Assembly: GCF_017355875.1 (NCBI RefSeq)
Contig: NZ_JAFEWC010000001.1
Span: forward strand, 1,240,001-1,304,000
Origin: Aridibaculum aurantiacum
Lineage (GTDB): Bacteria > Bacteroidota > Bacteroidia > Chitinophagales > Chitinophagaceae
DNA: 64,000 nt
Direction of reading: 5' to 3'
Shown here in pieces: positions 26,497-34,705 of this stretch. The first letter of the stretch is position 1. The number at the start of each line of letters is the position of its first letter. Position numbers and translations under genes: made by a program. The notes beneath the pieces were generated by a model that was not told the origin of the DNA, ran no database searches, and worked only from the letters and a program-made list of their open reading frames with translations.

Positions 26497-27027
26497 ATGA
26501 TGAAAAAGATGATAAAAAATGTAACTGTATTGCTGGTGATTGCTACTGCTTTTGCATTTACTGCACCGGCTTTGCGCGTGTCTACCAAGCACAGCATTAA
26601 GTTCTCAACCTTTGGTGTTAGCGGTATCTTCAAAATATCTAAAGCAAATATTGCTTTTGATGCACAGGACCTGGAAGCTTCTAGATTTGATGTAGCTATA
26701 GATGTGAACAGCATTAAGACCAGCTTTGAACTGCAGGATAAACATGCAAAAGGTGAAGATTGGTTTGAAGCAGATAAGTTTCCTTACATGCGCTTTGTAT
26801 CAAAAAGGGTAGTAAAAAATGGCGCATCATTCCAGGCTATTGGCGACCTGAATGTTCATGGCATTACCAAAGAGGTTACGCTGCCATTTAAATATTCACC
26901 TACAGCAACTGGTGGTGTATTTGAAGGTGAGTTTACCATCAATCGCATTGATTTTAAGATCGGCAAACCTGGTGGTATGGTTGGCGAAGATGTAAAAGTG
27001 AATGTGTCTGTGCCTGTAGTGAAATAA
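26497..27027 (+). CDS. YceI family protein (second copy, divergent)
   Basis: 176 residues. A signal peptide is present (residues about 1-24, including VTVLLVIATAFAFTAPA). YceI features: KHSIKFSTFGVSGIFKISKANIAF, VNSIKTSFELQDKHAKGEDWFEADKFPYM, and GDLNVHGITKEVTLPFKY. It shares the DKHxxGEDxF and HGxTKxVTL core with the upstream copy but differs elsewhere, so the duplication is old. It ends 19 bases before the DODA dioxygenase gene. Confidence 0.92.
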   Translation: MMKKMIKNVTVLLVIATAFAFTAPALRVSTKHSIKFSTFGVSGIFKISKANIAFDAQDLEASRFDVAIDVNSIKTSFELQDKHAKGEDWFEADKFPYMRFVSKRVVKNGASFQAIGDLNVHGITKEVTLPFKYSPTATGGVFEGEFTINRIDFKIGKPGGMVGEDVKVNVSVPVVK

Positions 27028-27046
27028 CTTTCGATAAAGGTGGCTT

Positions 27047-27940
27047 GTGAAACGTAAGCAGTTTATTCAAACTATCATAACAGGAGTTGCAGGGATGTCT
27101 ACACTAAGCAGTTTAAAACGATTTACGGATGAATTGCAATTGCAGGAAAAGCCGATGCCCATCCTTTTCGTTGGGCATGGCTCACCTACCAATGCAATAG
27201 AAGATAATGAGTTTACACAGCGGTGGAAGGCAATAGCTAAAGAGATACCGCAACCCCAGGCGGTGTTGATCATTTCTGCACACTGGCTTACTAAAGGCAC
27301 ACATGTAACTGCTATGCCACAGCCAAAGACCATACATGACTTTGGGGGCTTTAGCAAAGAATTATTCGAAGTGCAGTATCCTGCTCCAGGCGATCCTGCG
27401 CTGGCAAAAGATATTGCTTCATTGGTTACTTCTACCAATGTAGGAATGGATCATGATTGGGGGCTGGACCATGGCGCATGGAGTATTGTGCACCAAATGT
27501 ATCCGGGAGCCAATATACCTACGTTGCAGTTCAGCATCGATTATCATAAGCCTGCATCGTATCATTATGAGCTGGCTAAAGAACTACGTGCACTACGCAA
27601 AAAAGGTGTGCTAATACTTGCGAGTGGCAACATGGTGCACAACCTGCGTATCATGCGCATCAAAAGCTTTGATGATATCAACAAAGAATTCGGCTTCGAT
27701 TGGGCGCTTGAGATGAATGATATCTTCAAACAAAAGATCATGGCAGGTGATCACCAGGCGCTGGTAAATTATAAGAGCCTGCACAAAGCAGCTGAACTTG
27801 CCATACCCACTCCCGATCATTATTATCCATTGCTATACACTCTGGGACTGCAGGATAAAAAAGATCAACCTTCCTTTTTCAATGATAAAGCTGTTGCCGG
27901 ATCAATTACTATGACCTCGGTGAAGATGGTGGAGGGATAG
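27047..27940 (+). CDS. ygiD: 4,5-DOPA dioxygenase extradiol-type (DODA/YgiD family) protein
   Basis: 297 residues from a GTG start. A twin-arginine-free leader (KRKQFIQTIITGVAGMSTLSSLKRF) may export it. The family core is PILFVGHGSPTNAIEDNEF, ISAHWLTKGTHVTAM, HDFGGF, DHDWGLDHGAWSIVHQMYP, and ILASGNMVHNLRIM, giving the metal-binding His residues of LigB-like extradiol dioxygenases. YgiD-type enzymes open catechol rings such as L-DOPA; the real substrate here is unknown. It is 19 bases after the second YceI gene, and downstream sequence is a low-complexity tract. Confidence 0.9.
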   Translation: MKRKQFIQTIITGVAGMSTLSSLKRFTDELQLQEKPMPILFVGHGSPTNAIEDNEFTQRWKAIAKEIPQPQAVLIISAHWLTKGTHVTAMPQPKTIHDFGGFSKELFEVQYPAPGDPALAKDIASLVTSTNVGMDHDWGLDHGAWSIVHQMYPGANIPTLQFSIDYHKPASYHYELAKELRALRKKGVLILASGNMVHNLRIMRIKSFDDINKEFGFDWALEMNDIFKQKIMAGDHQALVNYKSLHKAAELAIPTPDHYYPLLYTLGLQDKKDQPSFFNDKAVAGSITMTSVKMVEG

Positions 27941-28160
27941 GGGATTGGGGATTTCTGGATTTCTGGATTTGGGGATTTTGAGATGCCTGATGTGATGTCG
28001 GATGTCTGATGTGATGATGTCTGATTTTCTAATCTCTAACCACTGATCACTGACCACTGACCTCTAACCACGGACCTCCCGTACTTCCCACCTCGTACCT
28101 CGCACCTGTTCTCATACCTAATACCTCAAGCCTGACACCTTCTTCCCCCTTGCATGATTT
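27941..28160. repeat. Word-like low-complexity intergenic tract
   Basis: Successive blocks of short repeated words: GGGGATTTCTGGATTTCTGG, then GATGTGATGTCGGATGTC, then ACTGATCACTGACCACTGAC, then TACCTCGTACCTCGCACCT. Periods are about 7-9 bases and each block changes gradually into the next. No gene is visible. Confidence 0.7.
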
Positions 28161-28188
28161 TTATATATAGCTGCTTACAATCAACACT

Positions 28189-29703
28189 ATGCAAAACGGC
28201 ACGATGATGCAGTACTTCCATTGGTATTACCCAAAGGATGGAAGTTTATGGAAGAAAGTAAAACAGGATGCTCCATACCTGGCATCAATAGGTATCAATT
28301 CCGTTTGGCTGCCACCAGCCTATAAGGGTACAGAAGGTGAATATTCCATAGGATATGATGTATACGATTTGTACGACCTGGGTGAGTTCGACAGCAAAGA
28401 ATCAGTAAGAACAAAATATGGCACACGCGAAGAATACCTTGCTGCCATAGAAACATTACATGAGCATCATATACAGGTGTATGTTGATGTCGTTTTAAAT
28501 CACTTAGGTGGTGGCGATGAAACAGAAGTAATAAAAGTGCTTAAGGTAGACCCTGAAAACAGGACGGTAGCCATCAGTGAGCCTTATGATATAGAAGCCT
28601 TTACAAAGTTTACCTATCCATCGCGCAAAGACAAGTACTCTAGTTTCAAATGGGATCATACCTGTTTCTCAGGTGTAGATTATGATCATCGCACTGGTGA
28701 AACAGGCATATACAACATCTTAAATGACCATGGCCACGATTGGGATGAACTGATAACAGACGAGAAAGGAAACTTTGACTACCTCATGTTTTGCGACATA
28801 GAATTTCGCAATCCTGCAGTAATGGAAGAGCTGAAGCACTGGGGTAAGTGGTATTATGAAACAACAAAGTTTGATGGTATGCGGCTGGATGCGGTAAAGC
28901 ATATTTCGCCTAAGTTTTACAATGAATGGCTGGCGTATATGCGTGAGTTAACCGGTAAAGAAAAGTTCACAGTAGGAGAGTATTGGGCACCCGGAAACCG
29001 CGAACTTTTAGAAACATATATAGAAGCTACAGAAGGAAAGATCTCGTTGTTTGACTCGGCGCTGCATCATAGGCTGCACACTGCATCGCGCAGCGGAAGC
29101 GATTATGATCTTTCAACCATCTTTGATGACACACTCGTAGCTACACACCCGCACCTTGCTGTTACATTAGTTGCCAACCACGATACGCAACCACTGCAGG
29201 CATTGGAGGCACCGGTTGATCCATGGTTTGCACCTATAGCCTATGCACTTATCCTGCTTCGCGAAAAAGGTTATCCATGTGTTTTCTTCCCTGACCTGTA
29301 TGGCGCTGAGTATACTGATAAAGGGCAGGATGGAAATGAACACCACATTGTAATGCCAAAGATCAATGCGCTGCCACTGCTGTGTAAGCTGCGCAAAGAG
29401 GCTTCGTATGGCAACGAACACAGTTACTTCGATCATCCAAATTGTATAGGCTGGACACGCGAAGGCGAGGACGATGTAGCACACAGTGGTTGTGCTGTAG
29501 TACTATCTAATGGTGAGGCTGGCAGTAAGAAAATGTTCATTGGCCATCGCCATACAGGTAAGCAATTTGTGGATGCGCTTGAACAGGTACATGAAGCTAT
29601 AACTGTAGACGAATCAGGAGAAGCTACATTTACTTGTGCAGGTGGTTCTGTATCTGTATGGGTACAAAAAGAATTGTTGCCAATGCTCGAGATCGTTACC
29701 TGA
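28189..29703 (+). CDS. Cytoplasmic alpha-amylase (GH13)
   Basis: 504 residues with no signal peptide. It begins NGTMMQYFHWYYPKDG like GH13_5 enzymes. The (beta/alpha)8 motifs are present: VYVDVVLNHLGG, GMRLDAVKHI (nucleophile Asp234), FTVGEYWAPG (acid/base Glu264) and LVANHDTQP (Asp332), followed by a C-terminal beta domain. It probably hydrolyses alpha-1,4-glucans inside the cell. The last 8 bases overlap the convergent FAD-dependent reductase gene. Confidence 0.95.
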   Translation: MQNGTMMQYFHWYYPKDGSLWKKVKQDAPYLASIGINSVWLPPAYKGTEGEYSIGYDVYDLYDLGEFDSKESVRTKYGTREEYLAAIETLHEHHIQVYVDVVLNHLGGGDETEVIKVLKVDPENRTVAISEPYDIEAFTKFTYPSRKDKYSSFKWDHTCFSGVDYDHRTGETGIYNILNDHGHDWDELITDEKGNFDYLMFCDIEFRNPAVMEELKHWGKWYYETTKFDGMRLDAVKHISPKFYNEWLAYMRELTGKEKFTVGEYWAPGNRELLETYIEATEGKISLFDSALHHRLHTASRSGSDYDLSTIFDDTLVATHPHLAVTLVANHDTQPLQALEAPVDPWFAPIAYALILLREKGYPCVFFPDLYGAEYTDKGQDGNEHHIVMPKINALPLLCKLRKEASYGNEHSYFDHPNCIGWTREGEDDVAHSGCAVVLSNGEAGSKKMFIGHRHTGKQFVDALEQVHEAITVDESGEATFTCAGGSVSVWVQKELLPMLEIVT

Positions 29704-30922
29704 ACAGCATGCTCAGGTAAAAGCCTGGCTTAAAGAGTATCTTCTTTTTCTTTTCAATATTGGAAAGCGCATCTATCAAAAACTGCTGGATGTACTTGCT
29801 TTCCTGCGCTCTCTTCACTGCGAAGTTGAAAGCCCAAGGATACCTCACCAGTTGTTGCAGCAGTCGACTGATCTTAAGCTCGCCCCACATGCGGCGGTAG
29901 ATCTCTTTATCGTATGCTTTATTAAATGCAGCAGAAAATTGCTGTTGCTCAAAACATCTGATGGCATGATCAGCTGCCACTCTTCCGCTTCTTATAGCAT
30001 TGGCTATCCCTTCACCTGTAAAAGGATCAATTAATGCAGCAGCATCACCAGTAAGCAAAAAACGTTCGCCAGAAATATTTCTTTTTTTAGAACCCAATGG
30101 CAGTCCATAACCTTTTACTGTTTCCAATGGTCGCGCATCTTTGAAACGTTCTTTCAAATGCGGATGATTGTTGATGAGCTTTTGCAAAACATCTTTCAGG
30201 TTCAGCTTGTGTTTTGATACCACCGACGATAGCACACCAATACCAACATTGGCTTTATTGCCTGCTAATGGAAACACCCACAGGTAGCCAGGCAATATCT
30301 CATTAAAGTAATGCAGCTCAATAAAATTCTCTTCATGAAACGACGCAACATTTTCATAATACACCCGCAGCCCCGCACAGTAATGATCCTTTTCTACCTG
30401 TATATCTCCCAGGTGTTTTTGAACAACCGAATGTGCGCCATCAGCACCAATTACAAGCTTTGCTGAAAAGCTGCCGAGATTGGTGTCAACCGTAACGCCG
30501 CTTGAGTTTGTTGCAACCTTAGTTACTGTACAATTTTCAAAAGTATCAATGGTAGGTAAAGCCTTGGCGTGTTGAAAAAGCAGGTTGTCGAAATCGAGCC
30601 TTGGCGATATGTAGCCAAAGCTTTTATTGCCTTTATGAATGAAAGGGATATCTACATGTTTTTGATTAGGCGCCACGATCTTCACGCCATACGACGCGAT
30701 CTTGTTGCTCATCTCTGCAAACTGCTGCTCCAGCACAGGCGATAGAATCTTTACCTGGTTCACCACATCAACACTCAAGGCATCTCCACAAGTTTTATCT
30801 CTAGGGAAAAGAGCTTTTTCTAACAAGGCCACTTTCAGGTTCGCGTCGGCCAGTTTGATGGCGCAAGAAGCTCCTGAAGGTCCGCCGCCTACTATAATTA
30901 CATCAAAAACTTTGTGAGACAT
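29696..30922 (-). CDS. FAD-dependent oxidoreductase, geranylgeranyl reductase family
   Basis: 408 residues. The FAD-binding Rossmann motif VFDVIIVGGGPSGASCAIKL is at the N-terminus, followed by RDKTCGDALS, a conserved feature of geranylgeranyl/digeranylgeranyl reductases. LVIGADGAHSVV is the second motif, and GERFLLTGDAAALIDPFTGEGIANAI binds FAD near the C-terminus. The family reduces isoprenoid chains or related lipids and quinones; the exact substrate is unknown. The last quarter is basic and may contact membrane. It overlaps the amylase tail to tail by 8 bases. Confidence 0.9.
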   Translation of the reverse strand: MSHKVFDVIIVGGGPSGASCAIKLADANLKVALLEKALFPRDKTCGDALSVDVVNQVKILSPVLEQQFAEMSNKIASYGVKIVAPNQKHVDIPFIHKGNKSFGYISPRLDFDNLLFQHAKALPTIDTFENCTVTKVATNSSGVTVDTNLGSFSAKLVIGADGAHSVVQKHLGDIQVEKDHYCAGLRVYYENVASFHEENFIELHYFNEILPGYLWVFPLAGNKANVGIGVLSSVVSKHKLNLKDVLQKLINNHPHLKERFKDARPLETVKGYGLPLGSKKRNISGERFLLTGDAAALIDPFTGEGIANAIRSGRVAADHAIRCFEQQQFSAAFNKAYDKEIYRRMWGELKISRLLQQLVRYPWAFNFAVKRAQESKYIQQFLIDALSNIEKKKKILFKPGFYLSMLFR

Positions 30923-31463
30923 GCAGTGGTTTTAAAAAGTGAATGCTGTTGATCAGTCAGCAAGATAAGTACAACCTCCTTTGCTACAGCATTTGCCACA
31001 CAACTGGTACAAAGAAGAAAATGAGATGGTGTACTATCATGTGCTTGTTCATTACGCAATGAATAGTTATGCTACCAGCTGCAGTTCTTATATGATACAT
31101 CGTTGCCACGCTCGGTTCATCGGCAGTATTCCATAGCAGCGGCTTCTCAGCTGTACTATGCAAGTCAGCATCTCCACTCTTTAATAGCTATATAACCCAC
31201 TTCACCAAGGAACTTTATGATCGAAAGCCCACCAGTAGCTTCTTTACCACACTGATCAATGAACCACATTTGCGCAGCCTTTCCTGCTGATTTGGAAACT
31301 TCAGCAGGTGGGGCTACTTTTGCGCACCATGAGAATTAGAACAAATTCCGCAGTTACTCCACCTTGATGGACTGATCAACAACTTCTCTTTGCTTGACTT
31401 ATTCAAGTGCTCAATAGCGTGTTCTAAATAATTCCATTCATTGTTTTTTCAAAAATTGTAGTT
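30923..31463. other. Intergenic region, possibly holding decayed coding sequence
   Basis: 541 bases between divergent genes. On the minus strand two gene-like but start-less stretches appear in different frames: one reads IDQCGKEATGGLSIIKFLGE (about 31165-31340), the next LLWNTADEPSVATMYHIRT (about 31000-31165). They could be remnants of one gene split by a frameshift, or chance. No promoter or RNA gene was recognised. Confidence 0.3.
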
Positions 31464-33062
31464 ATGAATACAAATGATTCTATGTCGCCTCATTCGTATA
31501 AGAAAGGTTTTTTCTCACACGCCAAGTCTGATATCTCTGCCGGCGTAGTTGTATTCCTCATAGCACTTCCATTATGCCTCGGAATTTCACTTGCTTCGGG
31601 AGCACCGTTGTTTGCCGGTATCATTGCTGGTATCATAGGTGGTATAGTAGTTGGCTCGCTCAGTGGTGCCAATATTAATGTGAGTGGACCTGCGGCCAGC
31701 GTGGCTCTTGTATTCTTAACAGCTATTACCACGTTGGGCTCATATGAAGCAGTGCTTACGGCAGCTGTTATTGCAGGCATCTTCCAGATCATCCTTGGTT
31801 ATTTACGTGCAGGAACCATTGCCTATTTCTTTCCGTCCAGCATGATCAAAGGCATCCTTGCTTCTATTGGTCTTATCCTTATCATCAATCAATTGCCGCA
31901 TGCATTCGGCTATACCGGCGAACGTTTGTTTGGTAGCATGGAAGGTGGCTTATATGAGAATATTGTAAGTGCTGTGTCCAACATCACCAACTACATCAGC
32001 ATTGGCGCTACCATCATCACGGTTATCTCACTGATCATCATTTTTATCTGGGATCAGCCATCACTAAAAAAACATGCATTTTTTAAACTGGTACCGGCGG
32101 CGCTTGTTGCTGTTACAGTAAGCATATTCATCAACCAATTCTTCAAATCATCTTATCCTGAATTAGCACTTGCTGGTAATAGTTTAGTGCAGTTACCAGT
32201 GGCTGGCAGTGTTGATGAATTCTTTTCCTTCTTCACCTTTCCAGACTTTAGTGTGTTGTCTAACCTGCAAGTTTACCAGGTAGCACTTAGTATTACTTTC
32301 ATTGCCAGCCTTGAGTCGCTGCTAAGTACAGAGGCAGGCGACAAGCTTGATCCATACAAGCGTAAAACATCAACCAACCGCGAACTAAAAGCGCAGGGAA
32401 TTGGTAATATCATTTCATCAATGATTGGTGGACTTCCTGTAACAGCTGTTATAGTAAGAACATCAGCCAATGTAACTGCAGGCGGTCGTACTAAATTATC
32501 AACCATTATGCATGGCCTTATCATGTTGGTTTGTGTTATCAGCATTCCACGTGTGCTGAATATGATACCGCTTCCTGCACTCTCAGCGGTACTTTTTGTA
32601 GTTGGTTATCGCCTGACATCGGTAAAGCTTTTTAAAGAGATGTACAGGCTTGGCAAGCGTCATTTTATACCATTTGTTGCTACTATCATTGCAGTTATGC
32701 TTACCAACCTGATAACAGGTATCATGATAGGTGGTGCAGTGGCTATCTTCCTGATACTGCGTGACAATTATAAGACACCATTTTTCCTCGACAGGAAAGA
32801 TCATCACGAAGGGGAGAAGATCAATCTTGTATTGTCTGAAGAAGTGACCTTCCTGAACAAGGCAAGTATCATGCTTACACTCGATCACGTGTCACCTAAC
32901 TCTGAAGTTATCATTGACGCCAGTCGTTGTGTAAATATTGATGATGACGTGCTGGAGATAATACAAGAGTTTAGAAGTACAGCACAGTACAAAAACATTA
33001 CGATCACCACTATAGACCTGGATAAACATTTACAAAAGCGGAAAATGAAATTAGCAGTATAA
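31464..33062 (+). CDS. SulP/SLC26 family anion transporter with STAS domain
   Basis: 532 residues. The N-terminal signature is DISAGVVVFLIALPLCLGISLASGAP, followed by GSLSGANINVSGPAASVAL and about ten further membrane segments. The C-terminal cytoplasmic STAS-like part contains VSPNSEVIIDASRCVNIDDDVLEII. SulP proteins exchange or co-transport sulfate, bicarbonate or other anions; bacterial members of this shape are often bicarbonate transporters, but no carbonic anhydrase is adjacent. A stable hairpin follows the stop. Confidence 0.93.
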   Translation: MNTNDSMSPHSYKKGFFSHAKSDISAGVVVFLIALPLCLGISLASGAPLFAGIIAGIIGGIVVGSLSGANINVSGPAASVALVFLTAITTLGSYEAVLTAAVIAGIFQIILGYLRAGTIAYFFPSSMIKGILASIGLILIINQLPHAFGYTGERLFGSMEGGLYENIVSAVSNITNYISIGATIITVISLIIIFIWDQPSLKKHAFFKLVPAALVAVTVSIFINQFFKSSYPELALAGNSLVQLPVAGSVDEFFSFFTFPDFSVLSNLQVYQVALSITFIASLESLLSTEAGDKLDPYKRKTSTNRELKAQGIGNIISSMIGGLPVTAVIVRTSANVTAGGRTKLSTIMHGLIMLVCVISIPRVLNMIPLPALSAVLFVVGYRLTSVKLFKEMYRLGKRHFIPFVATIIAVMLTNLITGIMIGGAVAIFLILRDNYKTPFFLDRKDHHEGEKINLVLSEEVTFLNKASIMLTLDHVSPNSEVIIDASRCVNIDDDVLEIIQEFRSTAQYKNITITTIDLDKHLQKRKMKLAV

Positions 33063-33087
33063 GAGCCTCATTTTGTAAAAGAATAAA

Positions 33088-33118
33088 ACAGCCAGGCAAT
33101 CATCAACTGCCTGGCTGT
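33088..33118 (+). terminator. Hairpin after the SulP gene
   Basis: ACAGCCAGGCA and TGCCTGGCTGT form a perfect 11-bp stem with a 9-base loop. There is no long T-run on the plus strand, so it may instead protect the 3' end. The rest of the gap to 33436 holds no recognisable gene. Confidence 0.6.
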
Positions 33119-33436
33119 GTCATGTAAGGCGCCAAGCTTTATACAATTGAGTTTTTGAAAACTGGTGCAGAATTATGGAGGAAAGTATCAACTAAAAGTG
33201 AAGAAGCAAATGGAGCAAAACCACAATCGTATTACCTGCTAATTGATTGCTTGCTCCAAAGGTGTATTACATACCATTTCTCCCGATTTAGATGATTTGT
33301 CAATAAGTATATTACCCAATTCAAATTGGTTATTATTTTTTATTTAAAATCCTGCTGTTTTTAAAAGTTTTATTAATTGGAAACTACCTGCCCTGCAGGG
33401 GTATTTGGCTAACTTGCCGGCTGAAAACTGCGGATA

Positions 33437-34549
33437 TTGGAAAAAGAAGAATATAGGGAAAAGATTAGCAAGAGGTACTTAGAACTTAAGGAATCACATG
33501 ACCAGGATCTGCAGGATATATTGCTTCTTGCATCAGAAATTTGTGGTACGCCCGTTGCCCTGATCACTCTTCTCGATAAGGATAAGCAATATTTTAAAGT
33601 AAGAAAAGGTATTGATATAACTGAAACGGAAAGGCATGTTGCCTTCTGTAACCATACAGTGGAAGGCAACGAATTATTTACAGTAAATGATGCTACCACT
33701 GATGATCGGTTTTCAAAAAATCCGCTTGTAACAGGCTATCCTAATATTCAATTTTATGCTGGCTTCCCGCTGCAGTCGCCGCTAGGATCAAACGTAGGCA
33801 GCCTTTGTGTAATAGATAACCAGCCACGTTCTCTAACATCCTTCCAGGAAAAATGCTTAGAGATATTAGCACGCCAGGCTATTCAGCGACTTGAACTGGG
33901 CGCATCGATGCAGCAACTGGAAAACAACCTGGAGAAGCTTCAAAAGCAGAAAGAGGATTTAGACCGTTCAGACAATATGTTGAGGGCATTTTTTGATTCA
34001 GCTGATGAATACCAGGTGTTACTGGATGAAGATTTGAAAGTAGTTGCTATTAATAAGGCTGCCAAAGAACTGTTTAAGCAATATAGAAAGAAGGAGCCGG
34101 TACAAGGAGAGTCTTTCATTGATTGTCTTTCTGAACAATCCGTAATAGACTTGCAGCGTGTAGCGCCTTCCATTTTAAAAGGTGAGGCTGTGAGTGTAGA
34201 AAGATTGTTGATGAATGGTACTGGCGAAGAGCTTTGGTTAAAGGTGGGCATTTCACCTGCATTTGATAAGGCAAATCAACTTATAGGTCTTGCTTTGGTT
34301 GGCAGTGATATCAATACTCAAAAATTGCAGGAAGAAAAGATACAGGAGCAGTACAATAGCCTATCAAAGATTGCTCAATGGCAATCTCATAAACTACGTC
34401 AACCTGTTTCATCTATACTTGGTATTACCAATCTTATACAGGAAGAGAACCATGTATTTAGAGAAGAATACATTGCTTCGCTTCGCAAAGTAACCGAACA
34501 GCTGGACGAGGTAATAAAAGAGATAGTGGTGGAAAGCAGGAGTGTGTAG
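33437..34549 (+). CDS. GAF-PAS signalling protein ending after a histidine-kinase DHp helix, no ATPase domain
   Basis: 370 residues from a TTG start (EKEEYREKISKRYLELKES); no in-frame ATG is near. The GAF domain covers about 20-155 (EICGTPVALITLLDKDKQYF; PLGSNVGSLCVIDNQPR). A coiled linker and a PAS domain (about 180-300) follow. The C-terminal part has an H-box-like helix AQWQSHKLRQPVSSILG (His318) and a second helix, then stops 52 residues later, leaving no room for HATPase_c. It could be a phosphotransfer or dimerisation protein, or a truncated kinase. The stop is followed by a low-complexity tract rather than remnants of an ATPase domain. Confidence 0.85.
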   Translation: MEKEEYREKISKRYLELKESHDQDLQDILLLASEICGTPVALITLLDKDKQYFKVRKGIDITETERHVAFCNHTVEGNELFTVNDATTDDRFSKNPLVTGYPNIQFYAGFPLQSPLGSNVGSLCVIDNQPRSLTSFQEKCLEILARQAIQRLELGASMQQLENNLEKLQKQKEDLDRSDNMLRAFFDSADEYQVLLDEDLKVVAINKAAKELFKQYRKKEPVQGESFIDCLSEQSVIDLQRVAPSILKGEAVSVERLLMNGTGEELWLKVGISPAFDKANQLIGLALVGSDINTQKLQEEKIQEQYNSLSKIAQWQSHKLRQPVSSILGITNLIQEENHVFREEYIASLRKVTEQLDEVIKEIVVESRSV

Positions 34550-34558
34550 AGAGACTTT

Positions 34559-34620
34559 GTGGTTCCTGGTTCCTGGTTCCGGAATGTGGTTTCTGGTTTC
34601 TAGTTCCTGGTTTTTGGTTA
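34559..34620. repeat. Low-complexity GGTTCCT-type tract
   Basis: GGTTCCTGGTTCCTGGTTCC and following TGGTTTCTGGTTTCTAGTTC words, period about 7 bases, between convergent genes. It is similar in style to the tract at 27941-28160. Confidence 0.75.
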
Positions 34621-34705
34621 GTGTTTGCTCTAGAGTATTCCTGTGCAGACTCAAGTTGAGTGACTGATCAAGTTTTGCATTTTGCATTTTGACTTTTTAC
34701 TTCTC

